Assembly (NCBI GenBank): GCA_965200235.1 | Contig: OZ241339.1 | Location: 3,286,001-3,350,000, forward strand | Origin: Azotimanducus chitobiosivorans | GTDB lineage: Bacteria > Pseudomonadota > Gammaproteobacteria > Pseudomonadales > Azotimanducaceae | Reading direction: 5' to 3' | Length of the DNA: 64,000 nucleotides | Shown: piece after piece, positions 39,747-48,681 of the stretch | Position numbering within the stretch: the first letter of the stretch is position 1 | How the letters are laid out: each line of letters opens with the position of its first letter | Notes under the pieces: generated by a model | The model's database searches: none | The model's input: the letters and a program-made list of their open reading frames with translations, nothing else | Told to the model about the DNA's origin: nothing | Program-made: the position numbers and the translations under genes

Positions 39747-41047
39747 CGACCGGCTTGACACTCGGTGCCTTGCGTGCGTGTCCGCCGAGCGAGCGCATGC
39801 GCCTGCTTGATCAACTACGCGACGAGCATCGCGCGCTGCAAGCGCTCGGCCTCGCCCTCGACCTCACGCGCGGCAAACCGGCTGCGGAGCAACTCGACAT
39901 CTCGGATGCGATGGACGGGCTGTTGCAAGAAGGCAGCAATTCGGTCGATGGCATAGACGCCCGAAACTACGGCACACTCGAAGGCTTGGTTGAAGCGCGC
40001 GAACTTGGCGCTCGGCTGCTCGATGTCGATGCTTCGGATGTCATCGCGTGGAACAACGCGAGCCTGACCTTGATGTACTATCTGCTGCACTTCGCGCATC
40101 ATCTTGGAATCAATGGCCGCCCGCCGTGGCAGTCCGTATGTGGCGATGATGCCGTCAAATTCCTCTGTCCAGTACCGGGCTATGATCGCCACTTCACCCT
40201 CACCGAAGCGCTTGGCATCGAGATGATCAATGTGCCTTTGCTCGATGACGGGCCTGATATGGATCGAATCGAGTCGCTTGTCCGAGACGATTCGCTCATC
40301 AAAGGCATCTGGAACGTGCCGAAGCATTCCAACCCAACCGGCGTCACCTACTCCGATGCCGTCGTTGACCGCCTTGCCGCCTTGCCGCGCATGGCCGGCG
40401 AAGGTTTTTTGGTGCTGATGGACAACGCCTACGGCGTGCATGACCTGCATTTCCCAGGCCCGCGCCTGAAGTCACCATTGGCGGCGGCGAGGCAAGTCGG
40501 CACGCAAGACCAAATGGCGCTGTTCGCCTCTACGTCAAAGATCACCTACGCTGGCTCAGGGGTCAGCTTCTTCGCGGCGGGCGCGCACCTTCGAAAAGCC
40601 ATGTTGAAGGGGCTTTCCGTGCTCGCGGTGGGGCCGGACAAGGTCAATCAACTGCGCCACGCACGCTTTCTTGAAGGCCGCATTGAAGAACAGATGCGCG
40701 CACAGGCCGCACTCATGCGGCCAAAATTCGAACTCGTGGAGCAGCGCTTGGCGAAAGGACTCGCGGGACTTGCCGAGTGGAACACGCCGACAGGCGGCTA
40801 CTTCGTGTCGGTCAATCTTGCGCCAGGCACCGCCACGCGCTGCGTCGAACTCGCGCGCGAAGCTGGCGTTGCGCTCACGCCCGCAGGCGCGGCCTTTCCT
40901 TACGGCAGCGATCCGGAAGATCGCCATATTCGCCTTGCGCCGAGTTTTGCTGCGCTTGATGACCTCGGCGAAGCCATGGACGCTTTCGTCCTGTGCGCGC
41001 GGCTCGCGACGCTCGAGTCGATTGACAAGAAGGCGGCGCGCTCATGA
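39743..41047 (+). CDS. PLP-dependent aminotransferase (Aminotran_MocR / alanine-glyoxylate-type, class I fold)
   Basis: A 434-residue protein starting in an ATGA overlap with argC. It matches the MocR-type single-domain aminotransferase family: LDLTRGKPAAEQLDIS, ARNYGTLEGLVEARELGARLL, NNASLTLMYYLLHFA, VPGYDRHFTL, WNVPKHSNPTGVTYS, and the PLP lysine in FASTSKITYAGSGVSFF. It transfers an amino group from an unidentified amino acid. Being coupled to argC, it might act in amino acid synthesis, but the acceptor is unknown. Confidence 0.88.
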   Translation: MTTGLTLGALRACPPSERMRLLDQLRDEHRALQALGLALDLTRGKPAAEQLDISDAMDGLLQEGSNSVDGIDARNYGTLEGLVEARELGARLLDVDASDVIAWNNASLTLMYYLLHFAHHLGINGRPPWQSVCGDDAVKFLCPVPGYDRHFTLTEALGIEMINVPLLDDGPDMDRIESLVRDDSLIKGIWNVPKHSNPTGVTYSDAVVDRLAALPRMAGEGFLVLMDNAYGVHDLHFPGPRLKSPLAAARQVGTQDQMALFASTSKITYAGSGVSFFAAGAHLRKAMLKGLSVLAVGPDKVNQLRHARFLEGRIEEQMRAQAALMRPKFELVEQRLAKGLAGLAEWNTPTGGYFVSVNLAPGTATRCVELAREAGVALTPAGAAFPYGSDPEDRHIRLAPSFAALDDLGEAMDAFVLCARLATLESIDKKAARS

Positions 41048-42267
41048 CCCGCAAGCGACGCGAATGGTCGCTCGATGAATTCAAAGTCGCCGAAGCGCCG
41101 GGGCTTGACCGCTTTCACGATTTCGGCCTGCCCTTGCCGCTGATGCGCGGCATCGCACGACTCGGCTTCGAATACTGCACGCCCATCCAGAGCGAAGCGC
41201 TGCCCTACGCCTTGAGCGATTACGACATCGTTGGTCAAGCGCAAACGGGTACCGGCAAGACGGCAGCGTTTCTCATCGCGCTCATCACGCATCAGCTTGA
41301 GAATCCGTTGCCGGCGCCGCGCGAGCCGGGCTTTCCGCGTTCGCTCATCCTCGCGCCGACGCGCGAGCTCGCCATGCAGATCGCCGATGATGCCGTTGAG
41401 ATTGCGCGCTATTGCTCGACGCGCGTGGTGTCCGTCATCGGCGGTATGGATTTCGAGCGGCAGCGCCTGCGTCTTGCCGAGGACGCCATCGATATCCTCG
41501 TCGCGACGCCGGGCAGATTGATCGACTTCTCGCGCCGCCGACATGTTGATTTGAGTCGCGTGGAATCGCTCGTCATCGACGAAGCTGATCGATTGATGGA
41601 CATGGGCTTCATTCCCGATGTGCGCAGGATCGTGCTGATGACACCGCACAAGAAAGCGCGCCAGACACTCTTCTTCAGTGCCACCTACAACGACGATGTG
41701 AAGCGCATCGCCGAATCCTGGACCCGAGAGGCCATTCATATTCAAGTCAAGCCTGAGCAGATTGCCGCCGAGAGCATCGACCAGCAATTCTGGATGGTCG
41801 GTCGCAAGGACAAGCTCAGTGTGCTGAAAGCGCTGCTCGACACCGTCGGGGGCACCCGTGTGCTGGTGTTCGTGAATCGGCGTGATCAAGGCGCTCGTGT
41901 GGCCGAAGGCCTCAAGCGGCTCGGTGCAAACTGTCAATTGCTGACCGGCGATGTGCCGCAGAAAAAGCGCCTCAAGGTGCTGTCGCGCTTTCGCGACGGC
42001 GAATCACCGACCCTGGTCGCGACGGATGTCGCTGGTCGTGGTCTGCATGTGGAAGCCATCTCACATGTCGTAAACTTCGACCTTCCCTATGAGGCGGACG
42101 ACTATGTGCATCGCATTGGCCGCACCGGGCGAGCGGGCGCCGAGGGCAAGGCAGTGAGTTTCGTGTGCGAAGACGATGCCTTCTCGTTGCCCGCCATCGA
42201 AGAGGTGCTTGGGTCAGCCGCCAATTGCGTGCATCCGCCTGAATCGCTGCTCGAGACGCTCAAGTGA
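41044..42267 (+). CDS. DEAD-box ATP-dependent RNA helicase (RhlB/RhlE type)
   Basis: A 407-residue protein in ATGA overlap with the aminotransferase gene. The motifs are in order: Q motif (YCTPIQSEALPYAL), AQTGTGKT, PTRELAMQ, TPGRLIDF, DEADRLMDMGF, SATY, VFVNRRDQGARVAE, and HRIGRTGRAG. There is almost no extra C-terminal extension, so it resembles RhlB more than DeaD. It unwinds structured RNA during decay or ribosome assembly. Confidence 0.94.
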   Translation: MTRKRREWSLDEFKVAEAPGLDRFHDFGLPLPLMRGIARLGFEYCTPIQSEALPYALSDYDIVGQAQTGTGKTAAFLIALITHQLENPLPAPREPGFPRSLILAPTRELAMQIADDAVEIARYCSTRVVSVIGGMDFERQRLRLAEDAIDILVATPGRLIDFSRRRHVDLSRVESLVIDEADRLMDMGFIPDVRRIVLMTPHKKARQTLFFSATYNDDVKRIAESWTREAIHIQVKPEQIAAESIDQQFWMVGRKDKLSVLKALLDTVGGTRVLVFVNRRDQGARVAEGLKRLGANCQLLTGDVPQKKRLKVLSRFRDGESPTLVATDVAGRGLHVEAISHVVNFDLPYEADDYVHRIGRTGRAGAEGKAVSFVCEDDAFSLPAIEEVLGSAANCVHPPESLLETLK

Positions 42268-43331
42268 GCGTCGGCACACGCGGCATCATCATACTTGCGG
42301 CGTTGGTTGTCATCGCCGCAGGCATCAAGGCGGCGCAGGCGCTGATGGTGCCGTTTCTCCTGTCCGTGTTCGTCGCGACGATCGCTAGCACGCCTTTGCT
42401 ATGGCTTGAACGACATCGGGTGCCGAAAGTCTTCGCCATCATCGTCGTTATCAGCACGCTCATGGCCGCACTGCTTGCGGTCGGCGCGCTCTTCACGCAA
42501 TCGCTCGGCCAGTTCACGGAATTGCTGCCAGCCTATCAACAACGACTCGAAACCCTGTTTCAAGCCCTGCTCGACTGGGTGGTGGCGCAGGGTCTGCCGC
42601 GGCCCGCAGACTATACGGAAGTGTTCGACCCAGGCACGGCGCTGCAGCTTGCGGGCAATACCTTGCGCGGCTTGGGCGGCGTGCTCAGCAACGGCTTCCT
42701 GATTTTGCTGACCGTCATCTTCGTGCTCGCCGAAGCATCGACAATTCGCCCGAAACTGGTCGCGGCCTTGCAGAACCCGCACCGCGACTTGCCGCACTTC
42801 GAGCGGTTTGCGACCACGCTCAATCGCTATATGGCCATCAAGGCCAGCACCAGCCTGCTCACTGGCGTCCTGCTCGGCGGCTTCCTTGCCGTCATCGGCG
42901 TCGATTTTCCGTTCCTGTGGGGACTGCTCGCCTTCTTTCTTAACTTCGTGCCGGCGATCGGCTCGATCATCGCCGCCGTGCCACCGGTGCTGCTCGCGCT
43001 CATGCAAGGCGATGGCGGACTTGGACTCGCGCTGGTGACCGGCATTGGCTTTCTTGCCGTCAACGTTCTGATCGGTAATTTCATTGAGCCGAGATTCCTC
43101 GGCGCAGGTCTCGGCCTGTCGGCCTTGGTGGTGCTGCTATCGATCATCTTTTGGGGTTGGATGCTCGGGCCGGTGGGCATGTTGCTCGCGGTGCCCTTGA
43201 CGGTCACCCTCAAGATTGCCTTGGACGCAGGCGAATCGACGCGGCGGCTTGGTCTGCTGCTCGGCCCGGCGCGAGCAGCGGGACAGGCGCAGGAAGAACA
43301 GACGGGCGCGCAATCGCATGAGGCAGTTTGA
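42264..43331 (+). CDS. AI-2E family transporter (PerM/TqsA-like permease)
   Basis: A 355-residue membrane protein; GTG 42264 overlaps the helicase stop. It has the family layout: two N-terminal helices (IIILAALVVIAAGIKAAQAL, IIVVISTLMAALLAVGALF), a soluble stretch, then several helices in the second half, with LLGGFLAVIGVDFPFLWGLLAFFLNFVPAIGSIIAAVPPVLLAL as the conserved core and NFIEPRFLG near the end. Members export small molecules or signals, or exchange Na+/H+; the substrate is unknown. The end overlaps hisC by 14 bp. Confidence 0.92.
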   Translation: MSVGTRGIIILAALVVIAAGIKAAQALMVPFLLSVFVATIASTPLLWLERHRVPKVFAIIVVISTLMAALLAVGALFTQSLGQFTELLPAYQQRLETLFQALLDWVVAQGLPRPADYTEVFDPGTALQLAGNTLRGLGGVLSNGFLILLTVIFVLAEASTIRPKLVAALQNPHRDLPHFERFATTLNRYMAIKASTSLLTGVLLGGFLAVIGVDFPFLWGLLAFFLNFVPAIGSIIAAVPPVLLALMQGDGGLGLALVTGIGFLAVNVLIGNFIEPRFLGAGLGLSALVVLLSIIFWGWMLGPVGMLLAVPLTVTLKIALDAGESTRRLGLLLGPARAAGQAQEEQTGAQSHEAV

Positions 43332-44385
43332 GCGAGACCACATTCATTCGATGACCGGATACACGCCAGGCGAGCAGCCTTGCGAACCCGGCGTGGTCAA
43401 ACTGAATACCAACGAGAATCCATTTCCGGCGAGCGCCAAGGTGTTCGAGGCACTTCGTGACTTTGATGCGGCGAGCCTGCGCAAGTATCCAGAACCAGAT
43501 TGTCGAACGCTGCGAGAAGCTATTGCCGCCGAGCTTCGACTGAGCGAGGCGCAAGTGCTTGTCACCAACGGCGGCGACGAGCTGCTGCGCATGGTGTTCA
43601 CGACGTTTTGCGCGCCGGATTCTTTTGTGCTCAGCACCGAGCCGACCTATTCCCTCTACCCGGTGCTCGCCGCCTTGCATCAATGCAAATTCGTCGGCGT
43701 GAATCTTGACGATGGGCACGGATTGCCCGTGGACTTGGCGAAGCACGTTCGCGACTTGGCGCCGAGTCTTGTGTTGATCGTCAATCCGCACGCGCCAACT
43801 GGCCGGCTCTTCTCCCTGCAAGCGTTGGGCGACTTGGCGCGCAATGTCCCCGGCGTCTTGCTCGTTGACGAGGCCTATGTCGATTTCGTGGCGCCAGAGC
43901 AAGGGCATGACAGTGTTGCATTCATGGCCGAGCATCCGAATGTGATCTTGCTGCGAACCTTCAGCAAGGGGTATTCGCTCGCGGGGATCAGGCTTGGATT
44001 CGGACTTGGCGCGGAGGCGCTTATCGCGCCGATGGCAACGAAGGTGCGCGACAGCTACAACGTAGACGGAGTTGCGCAAGCCTTGGGCCTTGCGGCTTGG
44101 CAAGATCAGGCGCATCGAGCCAGGACCGCGACGCGAATTCGCCGCGAGCGGACGCGCGTTCGCGAGGCGTTGATTGCGCGCGGCTTTGCAGTACCCGAAT
44201 CGCACGCCAATTTTGTTCACGCCACGCCGCCCGCCGGAAGTTCCGCGCACGATCTTTTTCTCGATCTTAAAGACAAGGGCGTGCTGGTGCGCTACTTCGC
44301 GCATCCTGGAGACGCCCTTCGCATCACCATCGGCAGCCGAGCCGAAAACGATGCGCTGCTCGACGCGCTGCCCGCCACACCTTAA
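43318..44385 (+). CDS. hisC: Histidinol-phosphate aminotransferase
   Basis: A 355-residue class II PLP enzyme from ATG 43318. HisC landmarks are GVVKLNTNENPFP, LRKYPEPDCRTLREAIA, VTNGGDELL, VNPHAPTGRLFSL, LLVDEAYVDF and the PLP lysine in LRTFSKGYSLAGIRLGF. It converts imidazole acetol phosphate to histidinol phosphate in histidine synthesis. hisZ is elsewhere in the window (61502); no other his genes adjoin. An acyltransferase follows 7 bp downstream. Confidence 0.92.
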   Translation: MRQFERDHIHSMTGYTPGEQPCEPGVVKLNTNENPFPASAKVFEALRDFDAASLRKYPEPDCRTLREAIAAELRLSEAQVLVTNGGDELLRMVFTTFCAPDSFVLSTEPTYSLYPVLAALHQCKFVGVNLDDGHGLPVDLAKHVRDLAPSLVLIVNPHAPTGRLFSLQALGDLARNVPGVLLVDEAYVDFVAPEQGHDSVAFMAEHPNVILLRTFSKGYSLAGIRLGFGLGAEALIAPMATKVRDSYNVDGVAQALGLAAWQDQAHRARTATRIRRERTRVREALIARGFAVPESHANFVHATPPAGSSAHDLFLDLKDKGVLVRYFAHPGDALRITIGSRAENDALLDALPATP

Positions 44386-44392
44386 GGCAGAC

Positions 44393-45271
44393 ATGCTGCT
44401 TGGCATCTTGATGGCGGCCGGATTGGGACTCAATCTCGGCATCCTGTGCCTTTATCTCTATGCGCTCGTGTTCCTGCGATTCATCGCGCCGGTCCCAGCA
44501 TGGCGGCGAGGTTTAGGCGCGCGCATCGACGCCGTCATCGACCACGCGGTGGATGTCAACCGCTGGCTGATGAACAAGAGGCTCTTGGGCGAAGTCGAAG
44601 TCACTTGGCAAGGCAAGGAACGCCTCTCGCGCGACAAGTGGTTCCTGCTCATTCCAAATCATCAGTCCTGGGTGGACATCATCCTGCTGCAGAACTTGAT
44701 GCGTGAACACGTGCCAGCCTTGAAGTTTTTCAACAAGCAGGTGCTCATCTGGCTGCCGCTCGTCGGCCTTGCCATGCACTTTCTCGGCTTCCCCTACCTG
44801 AAGCGCTACTCGCGCGAGCAGATTGCGCGTCGCCCGAAGTTGAAGCAGGTCGATCAAGCGCGCATGAGGCGCGCCATCGAGATATTCGAAAAACGGCCCA
44901 CCGGCATCATGATCTTTGCCGAGGGCACGCGCTTCACAGCGGAAAAGCATGCTCGCCAAGCGCCTCCATATCGACACCTGCTGAACCCGCGCTCGGGCGG
45001 TGTCGCGACTGTCCTCGCTAGGCTTGGGCACCGCCTCGAAGCGGTGCTCGATGTCACCATCGTCTATCCCGACGGCAGGCCCGGCTTCTGGGATTTTCTT
45101 TGTGGCCGCATGGGCGCGGCGAAGTTCGATGTGCGCGTATTGCCGGTGCCCGGGTTCGCAGCCGCGGATGGTCTCGATGAGGATGCTCTGCGGCAGGCAA
45201 CGCAAGACTGGCTCGGCGAAATATGGCAGGCGCGGGATGCACGAATTCGGGCCATCATGGAGGCACGATGA
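44393..45271 (+). CDS. Lysophospholipid acyltransferase (PlsC/YihG-like)
   Basis: A 292-residue protein from ATG 44393. An N-terminal membrane helix (MLLGILMAAGLGLNLGILCLYLYALVFL) precedes the acyltransferase domain: PNHQSWVDI with HX4D, FNKQVLIWLPLVGLAMHFLGFPYL and IMIFAEGTRFT. The arrangement matches YihG-type inner-membrane acyltransferases. It should add an acyl group to lysophosphatidic acid. It overlaps the following LLM flavoprotein gene (ATGA). Confidence 0.92.
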   Translation: MLLGILMAAGLGLNLGILCLYLYALVFLRFIAPVPAWRRGLGARIDAVIDHAVDVNRWLMNKRLLGEVEVTWQGKERLSRDKWFLLIPNHQSWVDIILLQNLMREHVPALKFFNKQVLIWLPLVGLAMHFLGFPYLKRYSREQIARRPKLKQVDQARMRRAIEIFEKRPTGIMIFAEGTRFTAEKHARQAPPYRHLLNPRSGGVATVLARLGHRLEAVLDVTIVYPDGRPGFWDFLCGRMGAAKFDVRVLPVPGFAAADGLDEDALRQATQDWLGEIWQARDARIRAIMEAR

Positions 45272-46176
45272 ACCTTGGCGCTCTGGTTGATTCGAGTTTC
45301 CTCGCGCTGCCGCTTGCCGAGCGACAAGCTTTGGTGCGTGAGGCCATCGATGCAGGCGTTACGCATTTCGCGACCGCCGATCATGTCAGCTTCCACACGG
45401 GCCTCGGCTTTGATGGCTTGATCTTCGCAAGCTTCATCGCCGCGTTGGATGATCGTGCGCATGTAGTGGTGGGCGTCTACCTGCTTGCGCTTCGCCATCC
45501 TGTGCTTGTGGCAAGGCAGCTCGCATCGATTGCCGAGGTTGCGCCGGGTCGCTTAACCTTGGGTGTTGGCATCGGCGGCGAAGACCCGCACGAGTTCGAA
45601 GTGTGCGGCGTCAACGCCAAAGTGAGAGCGCGCCGCACCGACGAGATGCTCAAAGCCCTGTCGCTGCTGATGACCGGCGAGTCGGTGAGCTACGAATGCG
45701 AAGACTTTGAGTTCCATGAAGCGCGCATACGCCCCGCGCCGAGTCCGCGAGTTCCAATCGTCATCGGTGGACGCAGCGAAGCCGCCCTTCGTCGCGCGGG
45801 TCGATTCAGCGATGGCTGGCTCGGCATTTGGACGCGGCCTGATCAGTTCAGAGGAAAAGTTCGCGCCGTTGAAGACTGCGCCCGCGAGGCCGGGCGAGCG
45901 TCAGTCGATTGGCAGCACGGCTACCAGCCATGGGTGTGCGTGGATGAGAACGAGTCACGCGCGCGTGAACGCCTCGCGCGGCGAATGCAATCGGTTTATC
46001 GAATGCCGTTCGAGCGCTTTGAAGCCTATGCGCCGTTCGGCAGTGCCGAGCGCGTCGCCGATGCGCTCCGAGCCTACGCCGAACAGGGCTGCGCGTATCT
46101 CAATGTCATGAACGTCGCCGATTCCCCCGCCAAGTCGCTGAAAGGCATCATGCGGCTTTGCGATAAGTTGTCGTGA
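45268..46176 (+). CDS. LLM-class flavin-dependent oxidoreductase
   Basis: A 302-residue luciferase-like barrel protein from ATG 45268. It has FATADHVSFH, VVVGVYLLALRHPVLVARQLASIAEVAPGRLTLGVGIGGEDPHEFEVCGV, the hinge MLKALSLLMTGESVSYECEDFEF, and IRPAPSPRVPIVIGGRSEAALRRAGRFSDGW. It uses FMN or F420; the FMN type is likelier in this setting. The substrate is unknown. It is the last gene of the operon that begins at 38176. Confidence 0.9.
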   Translation: MNLGALVDSSFLALPLAERQALVREAIDAGVTHFATADHVSFHTGLGFDGLIFASFIAALDDRAHVVVGVYLLALRHPVLVARQLASIAEVAPGRLTLGVGIGGEDPHEFEVCGVNAKVRARRTDEMLKALSLLMTGESVSYECEDFEFHEARIRPAPSPRVPIVIGGRSEAALRRAGRFSDGWLGIWTRPDQFRGKVRAVEDCAREAGRASVDWQHGYQPWVCVDENESRARERLARRMQSVYRMPFERFEAYAPFGSAERVADALRAYAEQGCAYLNVMNVADSPAKSLKGIMRLCDKLS

Positions 46177-46219
46177 AATGGCCGAGGTTCGCGTTGGACG
46201 GCCTCTTAGATGACGCTGA

Positions 46220-46275
46220 TCGGTCTTATTCCGATCTTATTCGGTCTTATTCGATCTTATTCCGGTCTTATTTCG
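46220..46275. repeat. Five degenerate 10-12 bp tandem repeats
   Basis: Variants of TCGGTCTTATTC / CGATCTTATTC follow each other five times. They overlap the 3' end of the vapC remnant on the minus strand, whose stop codon (TAA) lies within the repeat. Probably slippage in a decaying gene end. Confidence 0.8.
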
Positions 46276-46500
46276 GCTGAGGTGCCAGTGTGCGTATAAG
46301 CCCACGAATTCAACAAGCCAGCATCTGTTTGCTCGAAGTCTTTGGCGTTTCGCGTCACCAACGTCAATCCATGAACAACGGCGGTAGCAGCGATCATTGC
46401 ATCTCTGATGGGGCGCGGATGTGGCACATGCAGCCGGGCGATTGCTTGGATCGGTATGGGAACGGCGTTGTCAAGTCCTCTATATATGCCCCTAACGAAA
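46257..46500 (-). pseudogene. C-terminal remnant of a PIN-domain (VapC/FitB-like) toxin
   Basis: The minus strand reads LDNAVPIPIQAIARLHVPHPRPIRDAMIAATAVVHG-like sequence, shown in parts as PRPIRDAMIAATAVVHG and LTLVTRNAKDFEQTDAGLLN, the C-terminal half of a PIN toxin with the aspartates of the third and fourth acidic positions. The N-terminal half with the first aspartate is missing and no antitoxin gene adjoins. Confidence 0.75.
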
Positions 46501-46594
46501 AATCATAAGTAGAACGGTAGTTCTGACACTTAGGAGCATAAAGGCATCGCTAGAATCAATCCAACGCCCCAAGACTTGAAGGGTGTTGTTGTAT

Positions 46595-46942
46595 ATGACA
46601 ACATGCGATTTCAGCAGGGATTCGAGGCCAATCAGTTGGGCGAAGGCAGCACGCAAAGTCTTCGACACATTTCCAGACTCTGTGGGAGACCGGGCCAACG
46701 CTGCGCTGACGATTGCAGCGGAAGGCGGCAAGGCCGACATCGCCAAGCCATTTGGAACGGGGTCAGGCGTGTATCAGATTAGCGTTTGGTAGAGAGCCGA
46801 CGCTTGGCGTGTGATGTACTTCACCGAACCGGGCAAGAAAATCTGAGTGCTCCACGCATTTCGTAAGAGGTCTAGAATCGGAGTAAGAACACCAAAGATG
46901 GAGATTGATTTGATTGAGCATAGCTTAGCCCGTATTAAATAA
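46595..46942 (+). pseudogene. Gp49-like (HigB-family, DUF891) toxin with two nonsense codons
   Basis: A single frame reads RPISWAKAARKVFDTFPDSVGD, AALTIAAEGGKADIAKPF, then SVW-stop-RADAWRVMYFTEPGKKI-stop-VLHAFRKRSR, and ends TPKMEIDLIEHSLARIK. This is the phage Gp49-like toxin fold in full length, interrupted only by TAG after SVW and TGA before VLHAF (where tryptophan or similar is expected). It therefore decayed by point mutation. The partner antitoxin 12 bp downstream is intact. Confidence 0.85.
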
Positions 46943-46954
46943 GAGGTGTCGTAA

Positions 46955-47254
46955 ATGAGTGACTCTGGATTCAAGTTAATTGAAGGTACCAGCAACGTCT
47001 TTCGCGATCTGGGTGAAGCGGAGGTGGACTTGAAGCAAGCCAAAGCAGTGCTTGATGCGCGCGGGTTGTCGGTGCGAAAAGCAGCGGCCCTGACCGGCTT
47101 TGCCGCTGCGGATTTTTCACGCACGCGCAATGCCGACCTCGGGCGGTTCACAATAGACCGCCTCATGAGAATGCTCTCAAAGCTTGATGCGGATATCAGA
47201 ATCACCGTGCATGTCGAGCCAATCAACCGACATGAAGGAGCGGTGGCGACTTGA
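46955..47254 (+). CDS. XRE-family antitoxin partner of the Gp49-like toxin
   Basis: A 99-residue protein opening with SNVFRDLGEAE, the usual start of Gp49-partner antitoxins (S-x-N-V-F-x-D-L-G). A helix-turn-helix follows (LSVRKAAALTGFAAADFSRTRNADLGRFTIDRLMRMLSKL) and the tail is DADIRITVHVEP. The spacer between the two parts is shorter than usual. Intact and probably still able to bind its operator, though its toxin is broken. Confidence 0.85.
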   Translation: MSDSGFKLIEGTSNVFRDLGEAEVDLKQAKAVLDARGLSVRKAAALTGFAAADFSRTRNADLGRFTIDRLMRMLSKLDADIRITVHVEPINRHEGAVAT

Positions 47255-47389
47255 TCGAAAACCTCGCTGCAGACAGCGACAGCACAATCGAGAAGTGAAT
47301 CGCGAAAATTCAACGCATCGACCCTTCTTTTGTCTCCACAGATCGAAAGATGCCGAGTTTTGGGTGGCAATAGTCGCAAGGTATCCAGA

Positions 47390-47770
47390 TTACGCAACGA
47401 GCGTGTCTACAGCATAAAGCGGAATTCGTTGATCACGAGTGACGATTGTCAGATTCTCTGATTGCGCCTGAGCAATTAAAAATCGGTCAAACGGGTCTTT
47501 ATGGTACTCGGGGAGCCGAGCCGCCCGTTCGGCGTGTTCGTAGGTCAACGGGAGATGCAAGAACCCTCTATCCAAAATCAATGTCTGTAAGTGATCGGGA
47601 GCCACCATTCGCCCCTTGGCACGGTTCACGGCAATCTCCCATCCGGTAATCGCGCTTACATATGCCCGATTTGCAGGGTCCGCGATCACTCGACACACGT
47701 CATTCGTGAGCCGCTTGGTGTCGGCCAACCACCACAGAAGCACATGCGTATCGAGCAAAAGGCGCTTCAT
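47390..47770 (-). CDS. vapC: PIN-domain toxin (VapC family, Phd-associated type)
   Basis: A 126-residue PIN protein with all acidic positions: RLLLDTHVLLWWLAD, the glutamate in SAITGWEIAVNRAKGR, HKDPFDRFLIAQAQSENL and LTIVTRDQRIPLY. The LLDTHVLLWW opening is typical of PIN toxins paired with Phd/YefM antitoxins. It would cleave RNA. Its start overlaps the antitoxin stop by 4 bp. Apparently functional, in contrast to the neighbouring toxin remnants. Confidence 0.92.
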   Translation of the reverse strand: MKRLLLDTHVLLWWLADTKRLTNDVCRVIADPANRAYVSAITGWEIAVNRAKGRMVAPDHLQTLILDRGFLHLPLTYEHAERAARLPEYHKDPFDRFLIAQAQSENLTIVTRDQRIPLYAVDTLVA

Positions 47771-48024
47771 TTCGAATCTTCGACAGGAAATATGCTCGAT
47801 GCTTCAATTTCCGCAGTGATTTCTTCACCTGTCTTGTCAAAGTCTGAAGATATTTGAAACTGGCCTTCTAGCCCACCCATTTTCCGCTCTTCCTTGGCTG
47901 GTCGAAACGGTACAATGCATAGCCAAGGCTCGCCTGCTTTGGCGACAACGACTTCTTCGCCTTGCCACGCGAGCCTACCAAGCTTCGACAACTGCGACTT
48001 AGCTTGGTGCATATTCACCTGCAT
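47767..48024 (-). CDS. Phd/YefM family antitoxin
   Basis: An 85-residue protein. MQVNMHQAKSQLSKLGRLAWQGEEVVVAKAGEPWLCIVPF is the standard Phd DNA-binding fold; the following IEASSIFPVEDSK-type tail carries the toxin-binding helix. It precedes and overlaps the PIN toxin gene (ATGA), the usual order. Confidence 0.9.
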   Translation of the reverse strand: MQVNMHQAKSQLSKLGRLAWQGEEVVVAKAGEPWLCIVPFRPAKEERKMGGLEGQFQISSDFDKTGEEITAEIEASSIFPVEDSK

Positions 48025-48681
48025 GTGCGATTTCCTTAGTAGCTAACTATAGCTAATGATAAAGAGGCTTCGCGGAAACCTCAAACGTGACGATGCCTGT
48101 ACGAACAGGATGTATGGGGAAGTGACTGTCGAAAAGGATCGATTCCGCATGGACTGCCGATGAGAGACACTTGGGCGGTATTGCCCATCAAGCTGATAAT
48201 ACCGTCAGCAGGTGGTCGCTGTTGGTGTAAGTCCGAGCTTGTCGCTTCCGTATTAATGCCAAGTTGTCTCTTATCGGTGAGACGGTAACACCACTCGGAA
48301 CGCTCATCAAATCAACGTCCTCAGGATAGTTCGCGCACACGCGGATGGCCTTCGGTTTCTTGTCTTTGCCGAGTTGCATACATATCGCGGGTGTCAAGAT
48401 GGAGATGTCGCAACACTTGAACGGTGAGCGCGCGAGCGTTTCGACCAGTGTCTGCTATGTATTGGGACTTCCGTGACTGCGGTTGCAGAATGTTCGCTTA
48501 AGGACTGCAATTCTATAATTATGGGTGTCGATGACCGTTTGTTTAGCGTTGAAGTTGATGCGCTAGTAGGCGTTGCAAATCACCGGATTTGATCGCGAAA
48601 CCCGTGAAACCGGTCGAGTTTTCATTGCGCGATGGTATCCTAACCCTTTTGATTCTGTCGCAACGATAGAGGATTCCAGCT
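48025..48681. other. Gap without a convincing gene
   Basis: The only frame of note is 48188-48397 on the minus strand (69 codons, with PKAIRVCANYPEDVDLMSVPSGVTV); it has no recognised domain or ribosome-binding site and is probably a remnant or chance. No repeats, hairpins or RNA genes were recognised in the remainder. Confidence 0.4.

Noticed and set aside
46220..46275. CTTATTC tandem repeats as a regulator-binding array
   Set aside because: They are degenerate, lie at the 3' end of a dead gene after the last gene of an operon, and have no promoter nearby; slippage is simpler.
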